Below are positions 9,316 through 16,723 of a stretch of 26,838 nt of DNA, one piece after another. Source of the stretch: Bacteroidales bacterium. Its GTDB lineage: Bacteria; Bacteroidota; Bacteroidia; Bacteroidales; ML635J-15. How positions within the stretch are numbered: the first letter of the stretch is position 1; each line of letters opens with the position of its first letter. Under the pieces are notes generated by a model. The model was not told where the DNA came from, did no database searches, and was given only the letters and a program-made list of their open reading frames with translations. The position numbers were made by a program, and so were the translations under genes. Location of the stretch: positions 1 to 26,838 of the forward strand of contig JAQVPT010000011.1 in the NCBI GenBank assembly GCA_028701945.1, written 5' to 3'.

Positions 9316-9357
9316 TTTTCCCACTTTAAAACATATTCCCCCACATTTCTCCACATT
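9316..9357 (-). promoter_or_regulatory. Probable MraZ boxes upstream of mraZ
   Basis: Read on the minus strand there are GTGGAGAAAT, GTGGGGGAAT, a degenerate unit ATGTTTTAAA, then GTGGGAAAAA. Each begins exactly 10 bp after the previous one (plus-strand CCAC blocks end at 9354, 9344 and 9324, with the degenerate slot at 9334). Helically phased TGGG/GTGG direct repeats with 5-nt spacers are the known recognition pattern of MraZ. They begin ~35 bp upstream of the mraZ start and would overlap the -33 region of a weak promoter whose -7-like box (TACTTTTA) lies at 9300-9307. Autorepression is the simplest inference. Confidence 0.75.
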
Positions 9358-9405
9358 GTTAATAACTTCTAGTGCAGTTAAGTGTAATATATTGATTGAT
9401 AGGTG

Positions 9406-9437
9406 TTTGTGGTTATTGAAAAATTGTTTTATTTTTG
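9406..9437 (+). promoter_or_regulatory. Promoter of the PlsC-like acyltransferase gene
   Basis: TTTG at 9406-9409, 20 bp spacer, TATTTTTG at 9430-9437. This matches the Bacteroidota housekeeping consensus (TTTG, 19-21 bp, TAnnTTTG). Transcription would begin about 9442-9445, downstream of the in-frame GTG at 9403, so translation must use the ATG at 9460. The promoter faces away from the MraZ boxes, making 9284-9460 a divergent regulatory region. Confidence 0.7.
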
Positions 9438-9459
9438 CAAGAAATTAACAAATAGAAAT

Positions 9460-10278
9460 ATGGCAGATGATAAGTCACTTCATATTGATGTACGTGGGAT
9501 AATTAGCTCGAAAAATTCGAGAGTTGCAAGACGTATTCCTCGGTTTATAATCAGATATTTGGAAAAAATATTGCATCAGGATGAGCTTAATAAGTTTTTA
9601 GATGAGCTTCCGGGAGTAGAAAATATGGATTTTGTTAGGGAATGTATTTCATACATGGAACTTGGAATTGAATACAGTGGTTTTGAAAATATCCCGAAAG
9701 ATGGTCGGTTTGTGTTTGCCTCAAATCATCCTTTAGGAGGTTTGGAGAGTGCGGTGTTAATGGATGTTATATCTCGAAAGTTTGATAGTTTTGTTTTTGT
9801 AGTAAACGATTTATTGATGGCTCTTAAACCTGTAAATGACCTTTTTGTTCCTGTTAATAAAGTTGGTTCTCAGTCGCGCGAAAGTGTTGACAAGGTTAAT
9901 GCAGCATACAGTTCGGATAAGCAAATACTGTTTTTTCCTGCTGGTTTAGTCTCTCGCAAGGTAAAAGGTAAAATCGTTGATCCTACTTGGCAAAAAAGTT
10001 TTGTAAGTAAAGCTGTAGAGACAAAAAGGGATATAGTTCCTGTTTATATTGATGGTCGTAACTCGAACTTTTTTTACAGATTGGCACAATTTAGAAAGTT
10101 TTTTCGAATAAAAATGAATATAGAGATGTTATATCTTGTGGATGAGACATTTAAACAAAAAGGTAGGACCATAAAAATCATTTTTGGAGAGCCGATTTCC
10201 TATACACATTTTGATAAATCTCAGACTTATCTGCAATGGGCAGAGTATTTAAAAAATATTGTATATTCCTTGAAATAG
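9460..10278 (+). CDS. PlsC-like O-acyltransferase, GlsA-type (glycine/aminolipid synthesis)
   Basis: Predicted membrane-associated lysolipid O-acyltransferase of 272 residues. The start is set at ATG 9460 because a good promoter ends at 9437; a longer frame from GTG 9403 would begin upstream of the RNA start. The PlsC motif I region reads SNHPLGGLES (His90, Glu96). The spacing and acidic residue differ from the classical HX4D but resemble the HPLGGLD type of Bacteroidota proteins. FPAGLVSR at 159-166 stands where FPEG usually is. The next gene is an OlsB/GlsB-like GNAT acyltransferase. In Bacteroides thetaiotaomicron such a pair (GlsB N-acylates, GlsA O-acylates) makes glycine lipids. The head-group amino acid here (glycine, serine-glycine or ornithine) cannot be told from sequence. 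Confidence 0.8.
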   Translation: MADDKSLHIDVRGIISSKNSRVARRIPRFIIRYLEKILHQDELNKFLDELPGVENMDFVRECISYMELGIEYSGFENIPKDGRFVFASNHPLGGLESAVLMDVISRKFDSFVFVVNDLLMALKPVNDLFVPVNKVGSQSRESVDKVNAAYSSDKQILFFPAGLVSRKVKGKIVDPTWQKSFVSKAVETKRDIVPVYIDGRNSNFFYRLAQFRKFFRIKMNIEMLYLVDETFKQKGRTIKIIFGEPISYTHFDKSQTYLQWAEYLKNIVYSLK

Positions 10279-10309
10279 TTGAATCTATTGCGAATTATTA
10301 TTAAATTTG
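10279..10309 (+). promoter_or_regulatory. Possible internal promoter before the GNAT acyltransferase gene
   Basis: TTG at 10279-10281, a 20-bp spacer and TAAATTTG at 10302-10309, a full match to the Bacteroidota -7 box. It starts immediately after the stop codon of the PlsC-like gene and would give a ~20-nt leader before ATG 10335. The second acyltransferase may therefore be expressed independently as well as by read-through. Confidence 0.55.
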
Positions 10310-10334
10310 CATTAACAAAAAAAACAGGTCAGAT

Positions 10335-11336
10335 ATGACACTAATGAATCCTATAATACCTCCTGTAAGTAAGGAATTATTGATATCAGAGCTTACAGAC
10401 GATAAAATGCTCCGTAAGTCCAATTATGGTAATACTGAAATTTATGTTTTTTCTCATAAGGACTCCCCAAATTTGATGAAAGAGATAGGGAGATTACGTG
10501 AGGTAACTTTTCGTATGGCTGGTGGCGGTACTGGCAAATCTTATGATTTAGATGATTATGATCTTGCAGATGATCCTTATCTTCAATTGATTGTTTGGGA
10601 TCCTGACGAAGAAGCAATCATCGGCGGTTATAGATTTATTTTAGGTGAATCTGTCCTTGATGATCCAGCGGGGAAGCTTGCTACATCACACATGTTCGAT
10701 TTTTCGGAAACTTTTTTGAAAGATTTCTTGCCATATACAATAGAGTTAGGTCGGTCTTTTGTGCAGCCAAATTATCAATATGGTCGAAATGCACGGAAAG
10801 GTATGTTTGCTTTAGATAATCTTTGGGATGGTTTGGGAGCTTTGATAATTGAGTATCCTGAAATGAAATACTTTTTTGGAAAAGTGACGATGTATAAGCA
10901 TTTTGATTTGAAAGCTCGTAATTATATTTTGTCATTCCTTAATTTGTATTTTCCCGATAAATCTGGTTATATTATCCCTAAAGACCCTATTTATTTTGAT
11001 TATGAAAATGTAAAAAAAATGTTCTTTGGTAATGATTATGACTCAGATTATAAGAAATTAAATGCAATGGTTCGTAAAGTTGGAGAGAAAATTCCGCCTC
11101 TTGTTAATGCTTATATGAACCTTTCGCCAACTATGATTACTTTTGGTACAGTTGAAAATCACGCATTCGGTGGTGTTGAAGAAACTGGTATTCTTATAAA
11201 CATTTCTGATATTTATAATGCAAAAAAGGAAAGACACGTAAAATCATATAATCGATTGATTAAGATGAGTCAAGTGTTTCCGCGAAAACCAAAAAATCTA
11301 AACCTTTCAAATTGGTCTCTTAAAAAAAAGAAATAG
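10335..11336 (+). CDS. GNAT-fold N-acyltransferase, GlsB/OlsB-like ('hemolysin-like')
   Basis: A 333-residue acyltransferase of the family that N-acylates amino-acid head groups with 3-hydroxy fatty acids from acyl-ACP, the first step of glycine- or ornithine-lipid synthesis. Visible hallmarks are the LREVTFR segment (54-60), IGGYRFILGE in the GNAT core (96-105) and IELGRSFVQPNYQYG (136-150), equivalent to the ELGRS motif of OlsB. There is no signal peptide, so it acts in the cytoplasm or at the inner leaflet. It lies 56 nt downstream of the PlsC-like gene, its probable pathway partner, although a promoter-like sequence fills the gap. The biochemical role is inferred from Bacteroides GlsB; the family is often mis-annotated as hemolysin. 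Confidence 0.82.
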   Translation: MTLMNPIIPPVSKELLISELTDDKMLRKSNYGNTEIYVFSHKDSPNLMKEIGRLREVTFRMAGGGTGKSYDLDDYDLADDPYLQLIVWDPDEEAIIGGYRFILGESVLDDPAGKLATSHMFDFSETFLKDFLPYTIELGRSFVQPNYQYGRNARKGMFALDNLWDGLGALIIEYPEMKYFFGKVTMYKHFDLKARNYILSFLNLYFPDKSGYIIPKDPIYFDYENVKKMFFGNDYDSDYKKLNAMVRKVGEKIPPLVNAYMNLSPTMITFGTVENHAFGGVEETGILINISDIYNAKKERHVKSYNRLIKMSQVFPRKPKNLNLSNWSLKKKK

Positions 11337-11377
11337 TAAAATAAAATATTTTCTGATATTCAGAGTTAATAAATTGC

Positions 11378-12793
11378 ATGCAAACTAAAGCTATAATTAC
11401 ATTGTTAGTGTTTTTGTCTATCGTCTTGATGGGGAAAAGTCAAAACCTTGTGCCCAATCATAGTTTTGAGGATGCATGGTCATGTCCTTATTCTTTTTCA
11501 ACATTATCAGTAGCGAAGCCTTATCCGTTATGGTATAATCCAAATAAAGGAACCCCCGATCAATTCCATATATGTAGTGTTGGCGATGCAGGATTGCCAG
11601 AGAATTTTGCAGGCAATATGTATCCTGCCGAGGGGGTTGCTTATGCAGGTATTATACTGCGTGAGGTTTTTTATGATACTACAAAAATTGTTAAAGGAGT
11701 TTCCCGTGAGTATATCCAAACGAAATTAACACAAGCATTAAAAAAGGAAAAGCTGTATTGTGTCAAACTTTTTTATGCTAACTCCTCAAAATCTTTATAC
11801 GCTGTTGACGCAATGGGTATTACGCTAACAAAAGAGAAAATCGGAACAAAGGATGCTGGTCTGATAATTCAACGTCCCCAAATAATAAATAAACCTGGGC
11901 ATATTATGGATAACCAAGATTATTGGCAGGAATTATGTGGGATATATAGGGCACGTGGCAATGAACAGTATCTCACAATTGGTAATTTTTGGGATAACTC
12001 AATTACAAATTATCAGTTAAATACAAACGAAGAGGCAGATTCAAATTTTATTTATGCTTACTATTACATTGATGATGTTAGAGTTTTTGAAATAGAAAAT
12101 TATTTTGAATGCGGTTGTCTTAACGACCTTTCGTTTGGATCTGATTGGATGGCAAATAATTATGACCCCGAAACTGGATATAATAGCCTAAATATTAGTA
12201 GCTTGGCAGACAGCGGGCTGTCAGATAACGGAAATAATGGTGGTAATGGCAATTCTGGTAATAATGATGAATTAAACAATGATGGAAATGGTTCGTTAAA
12301 CGACTCTAGTGTCCTGGATAATATAAGTGGGGATTTAGGTGATAATTCTGAGGGTAATGGAAATGACAGTAACAGTATAAATTCAGGTTTGTTTTTTGAT
12401 ATGCGAGAGACTGAAATTACCGATGAGGCTTTTGATAAAGCTAAAATAGGAGATAAGTTTAATCTTAATAGGATATTTTTTGAATTTAATTCTTCAGAAC
12501 TATTAACAGCATCATATGCAGAGCTAAACAGATTGTTTGAGATAATTAAATCTAAACCTAGTTTGAGAATTGAAATTAGAGGACATACCGATAATATCGG
12601 AAGCAATTCTTACAATAAAACTTTGTCTGTAAAAAGGGCAGCAGCAGTTTATGATTATCTTATTGAAAAAGGGCTTGACAAGTTAGGAATGAAATACAGG
12701 GGATTTGGAAATCGTGTGCCAGTATCAGATAACGAAACAGAAGAGGGCAGACGTTTAAATCGCCGTGTCGAAATTATTATTGTAGAATTATAA
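11378..12793 (+). CDS. Outer-membrane protein: N-terminal secreted domain, Asn/Gly linker, C-terminal OmpA domain
   Basis: 471 residues. A signal peptide (about 1-21, ending GKSQ) is followed by NLVPNHSFEDAWSCP, an opening typical of carbohydrate-binding-like beta-sandwich domains attached to OmpA domains in Bacteroidota. That domain runs to about residue 265. Residues ~270-337 are a low-complexity Asn/Gly/Ser/Asp linker. Residues ~363-471 form an OmpA peptidoglycan-binding domain: NRIFFEFNSSEL, RGHTDNIGSNSYNKTLSVKRA (peptidoglycan-contacting Asp405 and Arg420 intact) and GRRLNRRVEI. The protein probably anchors the outer membrane or surface material to the wall. It starts 41 nt after the GNAT gene on the same strand and no clear promoter is visible between them. 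The ligand of the N-terminal domain is unknown. Confidence 0.85.
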   Translation: MQTKAIITLLVFLSIVLMGKSQNLVPNHSFEDAWSCPYSFSTLSVAKPYPLWYNPNKGTPDQFHICSVGDAGLPENFAGNMYPAEGVAYAGIILREVFYDTTKIVKGVSREYIQTKLTQALKKEKLYCVKLFYANSSKSLYAVDAMGITLTKEKIGTKDAGLIIQRPQIINKPGHIMDNQDYWQELCGIYRARGNEQYLTIGNFWDNSITNYQLNTNEEADSNFIYAYYYIDDVRVFEIENYFECGCLNDLSFGSDWMANNYDPETGYNSLNISSLADSGLSDNGNNGGNGNSGNNDELNNDGNGSLNDSSVLDNISGDLGDNSEGNGNDSNSINSGLFFDMRETEITDEAFDKAKIGDKFNLNRIFFEFNSSELLTASYAELNRLFEIIKSKPSLRIEIRGHTDNIGSNSYNKTLSVKRAAAVYDYLIEKGLDKLGMKYRGFGNRVPVSDNETEEGRRLNRRVEIIIVEL

Positions 12794-12831
12794 AAGTTAT
12801 TGTATATTTACATTTCAAAAGATTTTAGTTA

Positions 12832-13854
12832 ATGAATATAAATAGTATTGTATATCAGCTTATTAAAGATAATGATTGTGTAATAATACCAGGGTTTGGT
12901 GGTTTTGTATGCAATTATTTCGAAGCAAAAATTGATTTGTCGAATCAAGAGTTTTATCCTCCGGTGAAAAAGATTGCTTTTAACCGTGAGCTAAAAAATA
13001 ATGATGGCTTGTTAATAAATTATCTTACAAGAGAATATAATATTGAGTGGAAAGAGGCAGAAAATCATGTTAAAGATTTTGTTAATGAGCTTAACACTGT
13101 ATTACAAAACAATAAAGTTTTAAGGTTTGGTAGTATTGGTGAATTTAGCATTAAAGATAATGCGCTGGTTTTTATTCCTTCTTTAGAGCAAAATTTATTA
13201 GAAGCCTCTTATGGTTTAAAAAGATTTAACTTCCCGATGCTTAAGACTGCAAAAAAAGGTGTCGAGATACAAAAACAACCAATATTATCGAAGTCTAAAG
13301 AGGCAAAATCAAATAAAAGGAAAAGACTTATTAGTCCTGCATTCTTTTATACTTCTGCAGCAGCGGTAATTGCAGGTTTGATTGTTATAGCATTTCAATT
13401 CGATTGGATTAGTTATGAAAAACTGCCATTACATGAAAATGCAAATATTGTTCCTGTAGAATTACTTAAAAATAGCAGCACTTCCGAAATTACAAATAAT
13501 TCTATTCCCGTTGATAATAAAATAAACGTAATTGCTGATAATGTTGTAGTTGAAGATGACTTATCTGCCGATGTAAAGATTGAAGCTGAAATAGTTGTTG
13601 AAGCTACAATTATTAATCATAATGAGAGTTTTAATGTTCATGTAATTGGCGGTAGTTTTTCAAATATTACAAACGCCGATAATTATAAACTGAATCTTAT
13701 AAACTCAGGTTTTAGCTCACAAGTTTTGCCCGTTAATAATGGAATGTACAGAGTTTCAGTGAAAAGTTTTGCTGATAATTCTGTGGCTATTGCAGAACTT
13801 AAATCGTTGCGTGATAAGACTGGTAATCAGTCGTTGTGGGTTCTTTGTAATTAG
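12832..13854 (+). CDS. HU/CCDC81-like domain protein with one transmembrane helix and a C-terminal SPOR domain
   Basis: 340 residues. The N-terminal ~137 residues (VYQLIKDNDCVIIPGFGGFV, then LREFG-like KVLRFGSIGEFSI) match the tandem HU-type domain described in Bacteroidota and in animal CCDC81. A basic stretch (SNKRKR, 160-165) precedes one membrane helix at about 168-190. A spacer follows, and residues ~266-340 form a SPOR domain (FNVHVIGGSFSN...YRVSVKSFAD), a fold that binds denuded septal glycan strands. Predicted topology is HU domain in the cytoplasm and SPOR domain in the periplasm. It could link DNA or a cytoplasmic partner to the septum; that is inference. It is 38 nt downstream of the OmpA gene, and a palindromic repeat begins 2 nt after its TAG stop. 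Confidence 0.85.
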   Translation: MNINSIVYQLIKDNDCVIIPGFGGFVCNYFEAKIDLSNQEFYPPVKKIAFNRELKNNDGLLINYLTREYNIEWKEAENHVKDFVNELNTVLQNNKVLRFGSIGEFSIKDNALVFIPSLEQNLLEASYGLKRFNFPMLKTAKKGVEIQKQPILSKSKEAKSNKRKRLISPAFFYTSAAAVIAGLIVIAFQFDWISYEKLPLHENANIVPVELLKNSSTSEITNNSIPVDNKINVIADNVVVEDDLSADVKIEAEIVVEATIINHNESFNVHVIGGSFSNITNADNYKLNLINSGFSSQVLPVNNGMYRVSVKSFADNSVAIAELKSLRDKTGNQSLWVLCN

Positions 13855-13856
13855 TA

Positions 13857-13979
13857 CGTGTCTGTAAAAAACTCCGATAACGGCGTTACGTAAATTCTGA
13901 AAACAGTCATTTACAAAAGTAAACTCCTTGATTTTCAGAATTTACAAGCCTTGTTCTCGAAGTTTTGTTATCAGACACT
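13857..13979 (+). repeat. Palindromic dispersed repeat, copy 1 (3'-adjacent to the SPOR gene)
   Basis: A ~123-bp element bounded by GTGTCTG (13858-13864) and CAGACAC (13972-13978). It can fold over its full length: outer arms AAAACTCCGA and TCGAAGTTTT pair with one mismatch, and a perfect 14-bp inverted repeat GTAAATTCTGAAAA/TTTTCAGAATTTAC encloses a small hairpin TTTAC-AAAA-GTAAA. The same element, ~90% identical, lies inverted at 22292-22415. It sits between the convergent SPOR and lipoprotein genes and may also act as a transcription terminator. No coding potential or obvious target-site duplication is visible. It could be a MITE-like element, a REP-like repeat or a structured 3' UTR. Confidence 0.9.
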
Positions 13980-14002
13980 TTTAAAAACAGTATTAATAAA
14001 AT

Positions 14003-14491
14003 TTATTGTTTAGTCCCATATCCTTTGTGCAGATATACATCACCAAAGGTTTCATAAGTGATTGTTCCATTAGATATATTCCCCGTTCCTTCTGTGTGAT
14101 AAGGTCCGCTAACTTGTTGGGATGGGATATTAAAACTACTGTCATTTAGAATCGCATAATATGATTTTGTGTCTCCCCATAAGTTTTTTAAAAAAATAGT
14201 GTCTGAAATGGTATTTTCTAAAGATATTAATAATGTATATTCTTTTACATTATTAAATTCTCCACCCATGAAAAGACTGTCTGTAACAAGATAATTCCCA
14301 ATATACGGGTCTCTAATATCTGGTTCTGGCTCTGGTTCCGGTTCTGGATAAATGCAAGAGCAATCATCTTTTGTTGCATCTGGGTTGTAGTTTAAAGCCA
14401 AAGGATCGGTGCAACCTTCAGTATTACAGCCTGATATTAAAAACATTGAACCTAAAATTAAAATTAGTAGAAGCGGCTTTAAAATTTTCAT
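14003..14491 (-). CDS. Small lipoprotein with Cys-rich N-terminal motif and lipocalin-like C-terminal region
   Basis: 162 residues. A type II signal peptide ends at the lipobox LISGC, so Cys22 would be lipidated. Next comes GCTDPLALNYNPDATKDDCSC, a short Cys/Asp motif common in Bacteroidota surface proteins, then a Pro-Glu linker encoded by tandem hexamers (14321-14347). The rest (GNYLVTDSLFMGG... IPSQQVSGPYHTEGTG... TYETFGD) resembles small beta-barrel, lipocalin-like Bacteroidota lipoproteins; no enzyme motif is seen. It lies 37 nt downstream of the C10 protease gene on the same strand, so co-expression is likely. In Bacteroides fragilis some C10 proteases have adjacent inhibitor genes, a possible but untested role here. 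Confidence 0.75.
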   Translation of the reverse strand: MKILKPLLLILILGSMFLISGCNTEGCTDPLALNYNPDATKDDCSCIYPEPEPEPEPDIRDPYIGNYLVTDSLFMGGEFNNVKEYTLLISLENTISDTIFLKNLWGDTKSYYAILNDSSFNIPSQQVSGPYHTEGTGNISNGTITYETFGDVYLHKGYGTKQ

Positions 14492-14528
14492 TGTTATATT
14501 TTTGATTATTGAATCACATTCATCGTTT

Positions 14529-16613
14529 TTATAATTTTACAAACTTATATTTAAAAGTTGTTTTGTCTGTTACAATGTTGATATAATATAATCCTTGTGC
14601 CATATCCGTTAAATCAATATTTACATGCTTTGAGATACCTGAATTAGCAATGCTTTTAATCATCTTCCCGTCTGTGTTATAAATAGTGATGCTGGTCGGA
14701 TTGATGTCGCTTCCGATATTTATATTTAGTTCCTCTCTTGCAGGATTAGGATAGATTTTAATTTGGTCAGTAGAATCATCATCAATCCCATCTGTGTTCA
14801 TTTCGTAGAAAAGTTTAAATCCTTGATGCCTTGCAGAAGTATGCGTCTTGAATATAATAGTTGCTTTTTCTCCTATTAATACAATTGGTTCAGGAATAGT
14901 ATTTCCTGTAAGTTCTGCAACAAATTGGCCTGCTGAATTTAGGATTCTCACATAATCATTTGTTGGTTCTATGTCGAATTCTGTAAAGCTGATTCTTATA
15001 CTATTTGCACCTTCGGGTTGAATTTTCCAGTTGCAGAAAGTATTGTTTTGGTAGAGATACGAATTGCTTCCGTCAGTTATTTCGCCTGTTGGTTCTGTAA
15101 GAGTTTGTAATAGATTGCAGTAACTAGGCTTTATTCCTTTGTATGAGATTAACCAACCATTATTTACAGAGTCGGCATCGGTAACGAATTTTATTAGTAC
15201 TTTGTCAGATGTGCTTTCAAAATCTTGTGTTGTACTGTTTCCATAAATTGTATTTATAACGGGGTCGGTGTCATTTTCTCCATCAAAGAAAACTATATAG
15301 TCGTTGTCGTCCATTTCAAGATTTAATATTTCAAATTCAATTCCACTTACTGAGTCTTGGGGATTTATGAGCCACATGCATTCAGTATTATTTTGGTAAT
15401 TATTAATTGGTCCGCTGCCGTCATTAATTATTCCTTCGGTTGTATTTAACTCTTTTAATGTGGCACAGTTTGTTGTTGGATTAAGTGGAGTCGCATTGAT
15501 GATAACTTCGTGTGCAAGAGTGAAATCAGAACTACTAGGGGTAAGGTCGTCTATTAAAAAATATCCATCTAAGTAGCCTCCCCATCCCCAATTTATATGA
15601 TAATGTGTTGAGTCGCTGTATCCGTCGAGAACAAAACCATGTCCGCTAATATAATCGTAATCGCTCCAGCCTGCATAGTAAAGCGGGATGTTTTGATCAA
15701 GGTGATTCACGAGTGTCCCGTTCCAGTCGAAATCTTCTGGCAGACTGTCTTTAAAAAGGTAGGTACACGAATCATCGTATCCGAAATATGTTCGTAATGT
15801 ATAAGCCCCTTTGTGATTCCACATTCCGCTGCCGTCAGGTCCGTAGTTCATATCAACTGAAACTCCAATATTATAAAGTAATCTTGCAATATCATCATTA
15901 TAGTCAGTTGCTTCAACTGGCATTTGGTCGTAGTTGTAATTTTGTTCTGAAAAATCAACTTCTATCCACCCATAATCGGGGTGTTCGTATCCGTATGAGC
16001 CTGTACCATATTCAGGATGTCTAAAATAGTTAATTATTTGTCCTAAAGCGGTTGCAACACAGCCTACTACAACATGACCGTCTGTACCAGCGGGGTCTTC
16101 GGGGCAATGTGCATTATAATATTTTCCCTGATCCCATTTTGTGTGTAAAAGTTTGCCTATGGTTTTTATATTGTTTTTTGAACTAAAATTAGCAGGATTA
16201 TTACTCAGGCGTATCCACTCGTTTTGTATTTTCGTTTTTGGTGTAATATCGTTTTGAATGTTATAATTAATTTGCTGTTTATATGTGTTTAGCCAAAAGT
16301 CGGCTGCTGGATTTTTATCATTTATTTCGTAATTTGATTCGGTTGAAAAAGCAAGTACTGGAGTTGCAGACCTGTCTCCAGAAATAATTATGAAACCTGT
16401 TGGCTCAAGATTAAATACGTATAAAACGACATTATCATTGATGCTTTCTGTGGTATGTGATATCGGTTTGTAATTGGTATTATGTTCGATAAGAGAGAAT
16501 CTCTCAGTTATTGTGTTTTTTGTAATGTTAAGAGCCGTATTATAATCTACGGATTGGGATTTTGAAATAAATGATACTCCAAAAATAAGTAAAAACAGCA
16601 TATATCTTTTCAT
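14529..16613 (-). CDS. Secreted C10-family (streptopain-like) cysteine protease with two CUB domains and T9SS sorting domain
   Basis: 694 residues. Signal peptide ~1-20; an inhibitory Spi-like propeptide region ~21-130 (FIIISGDRSATPVLAFS); catalytic domain ~150-375 with nucleophile Cys185 in GHVVVGCVATALGQ, His325 in SGHGFVLDGYS and the NWGWGG motif at 341-346, the same order and spacing as SpeB. Two CUB-like beta-sandwich domains follow at about 383-497 and 498-605, each with a Cys pair and an N-terminal GxIxDGS-type motif. The last ~75 residues (IKIYPNPAREELNI to TFKYKFVKL) are a type A T9SS sorting domain, implying outer-membrane crossing and surface attachment or release. All catalytic residues are intact. 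A TATTTTTG box touching the start codon is probably chance. Confidence 0.93.
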   Translation of the reverse strand: MKRYMLFLLIFGVSFISKSQSVDYNTALNITKNTITERFSLIEHNTNYKPISHTTESINDNVVLYVFNLEPTGFIIISGDRSATPVLAFSTESNYEINDKNPAADFWLNTYKQQINYNIQNDITPKTKIQNEWIRLSNNPANFSSKNNIKTIGKLLHTKWDQGKYYNAHCPEDPAGTDGHVVVGCVATALGQIINYFRHPEYGTGSYGYEHPDYGWIEVDFSEQNYNYDQMPVEATDYNDDIARLLYNIGVSVDMNYGPDGSGMWNHKGAYTLRTYFGYDDSCTYLFKDSLPEDFDWNGTLVNHLDQNIPLYYAGWSDYDYISGHGFVLDGYSDSTHYHINWGWGGYLDGYFLIDDLTPSSSDFTLAHEVIINATPLNPTTNCATLKELNTTEGIINDGSGPINNYQNNTECMWLINPQDSVSGIEFEILNLEMDDNDYIVFFDGENDTDPVINTIYGNSTTQDFESTSDKVLIKFVTDADSVNNGWLISYKGIKPSYCNLLQTLTEPTGEITDGSNSYLYQNNTFCNWKIQPEGANSIRISFTEFDIEPTNDYVRILNSAGQFVAELTGNTIPEPIVLIGEKATIIFKTHTSARHQGFKLFYEMNTDGIDDDSTDQIKIYPNPAREELNINIGSDINPTSITIYNTDGKMIKSIANSGISKHVNIDLTDMAQGLYYINIVTDKTTFKYKFVKL

Positions 16614-16723
16614 ACAAAAATAATTTTTATGTAAAGATATGGAAAAAATGTTTTTGGTGCAATATAGTTATTAAATGATTTATAAAGCTTTATTGCATTG
16701 TTAGTTAATGCATTAGCTTGTAA

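Noticed and set aside
12780..12810. TTG-20 bp-TATATTTA, a promoter-like sequence before the HU-SPOR gene
   Set aside because: The -7 box lacks the final G and the gene is 38 nt from the upstream OmpA gene. Too weak to list as a promoter.
16615..16622. TATTTTTG -7-like box (minus strand) immediately before the C10 protease ATG
   Set aside because: It would place the RNA start at or inside the start codon, and no TTG/TTTG lies 19-21 bp upstream. Probably chance in AT-rich DNA, unless the fifth codon (ATG) is the real start.
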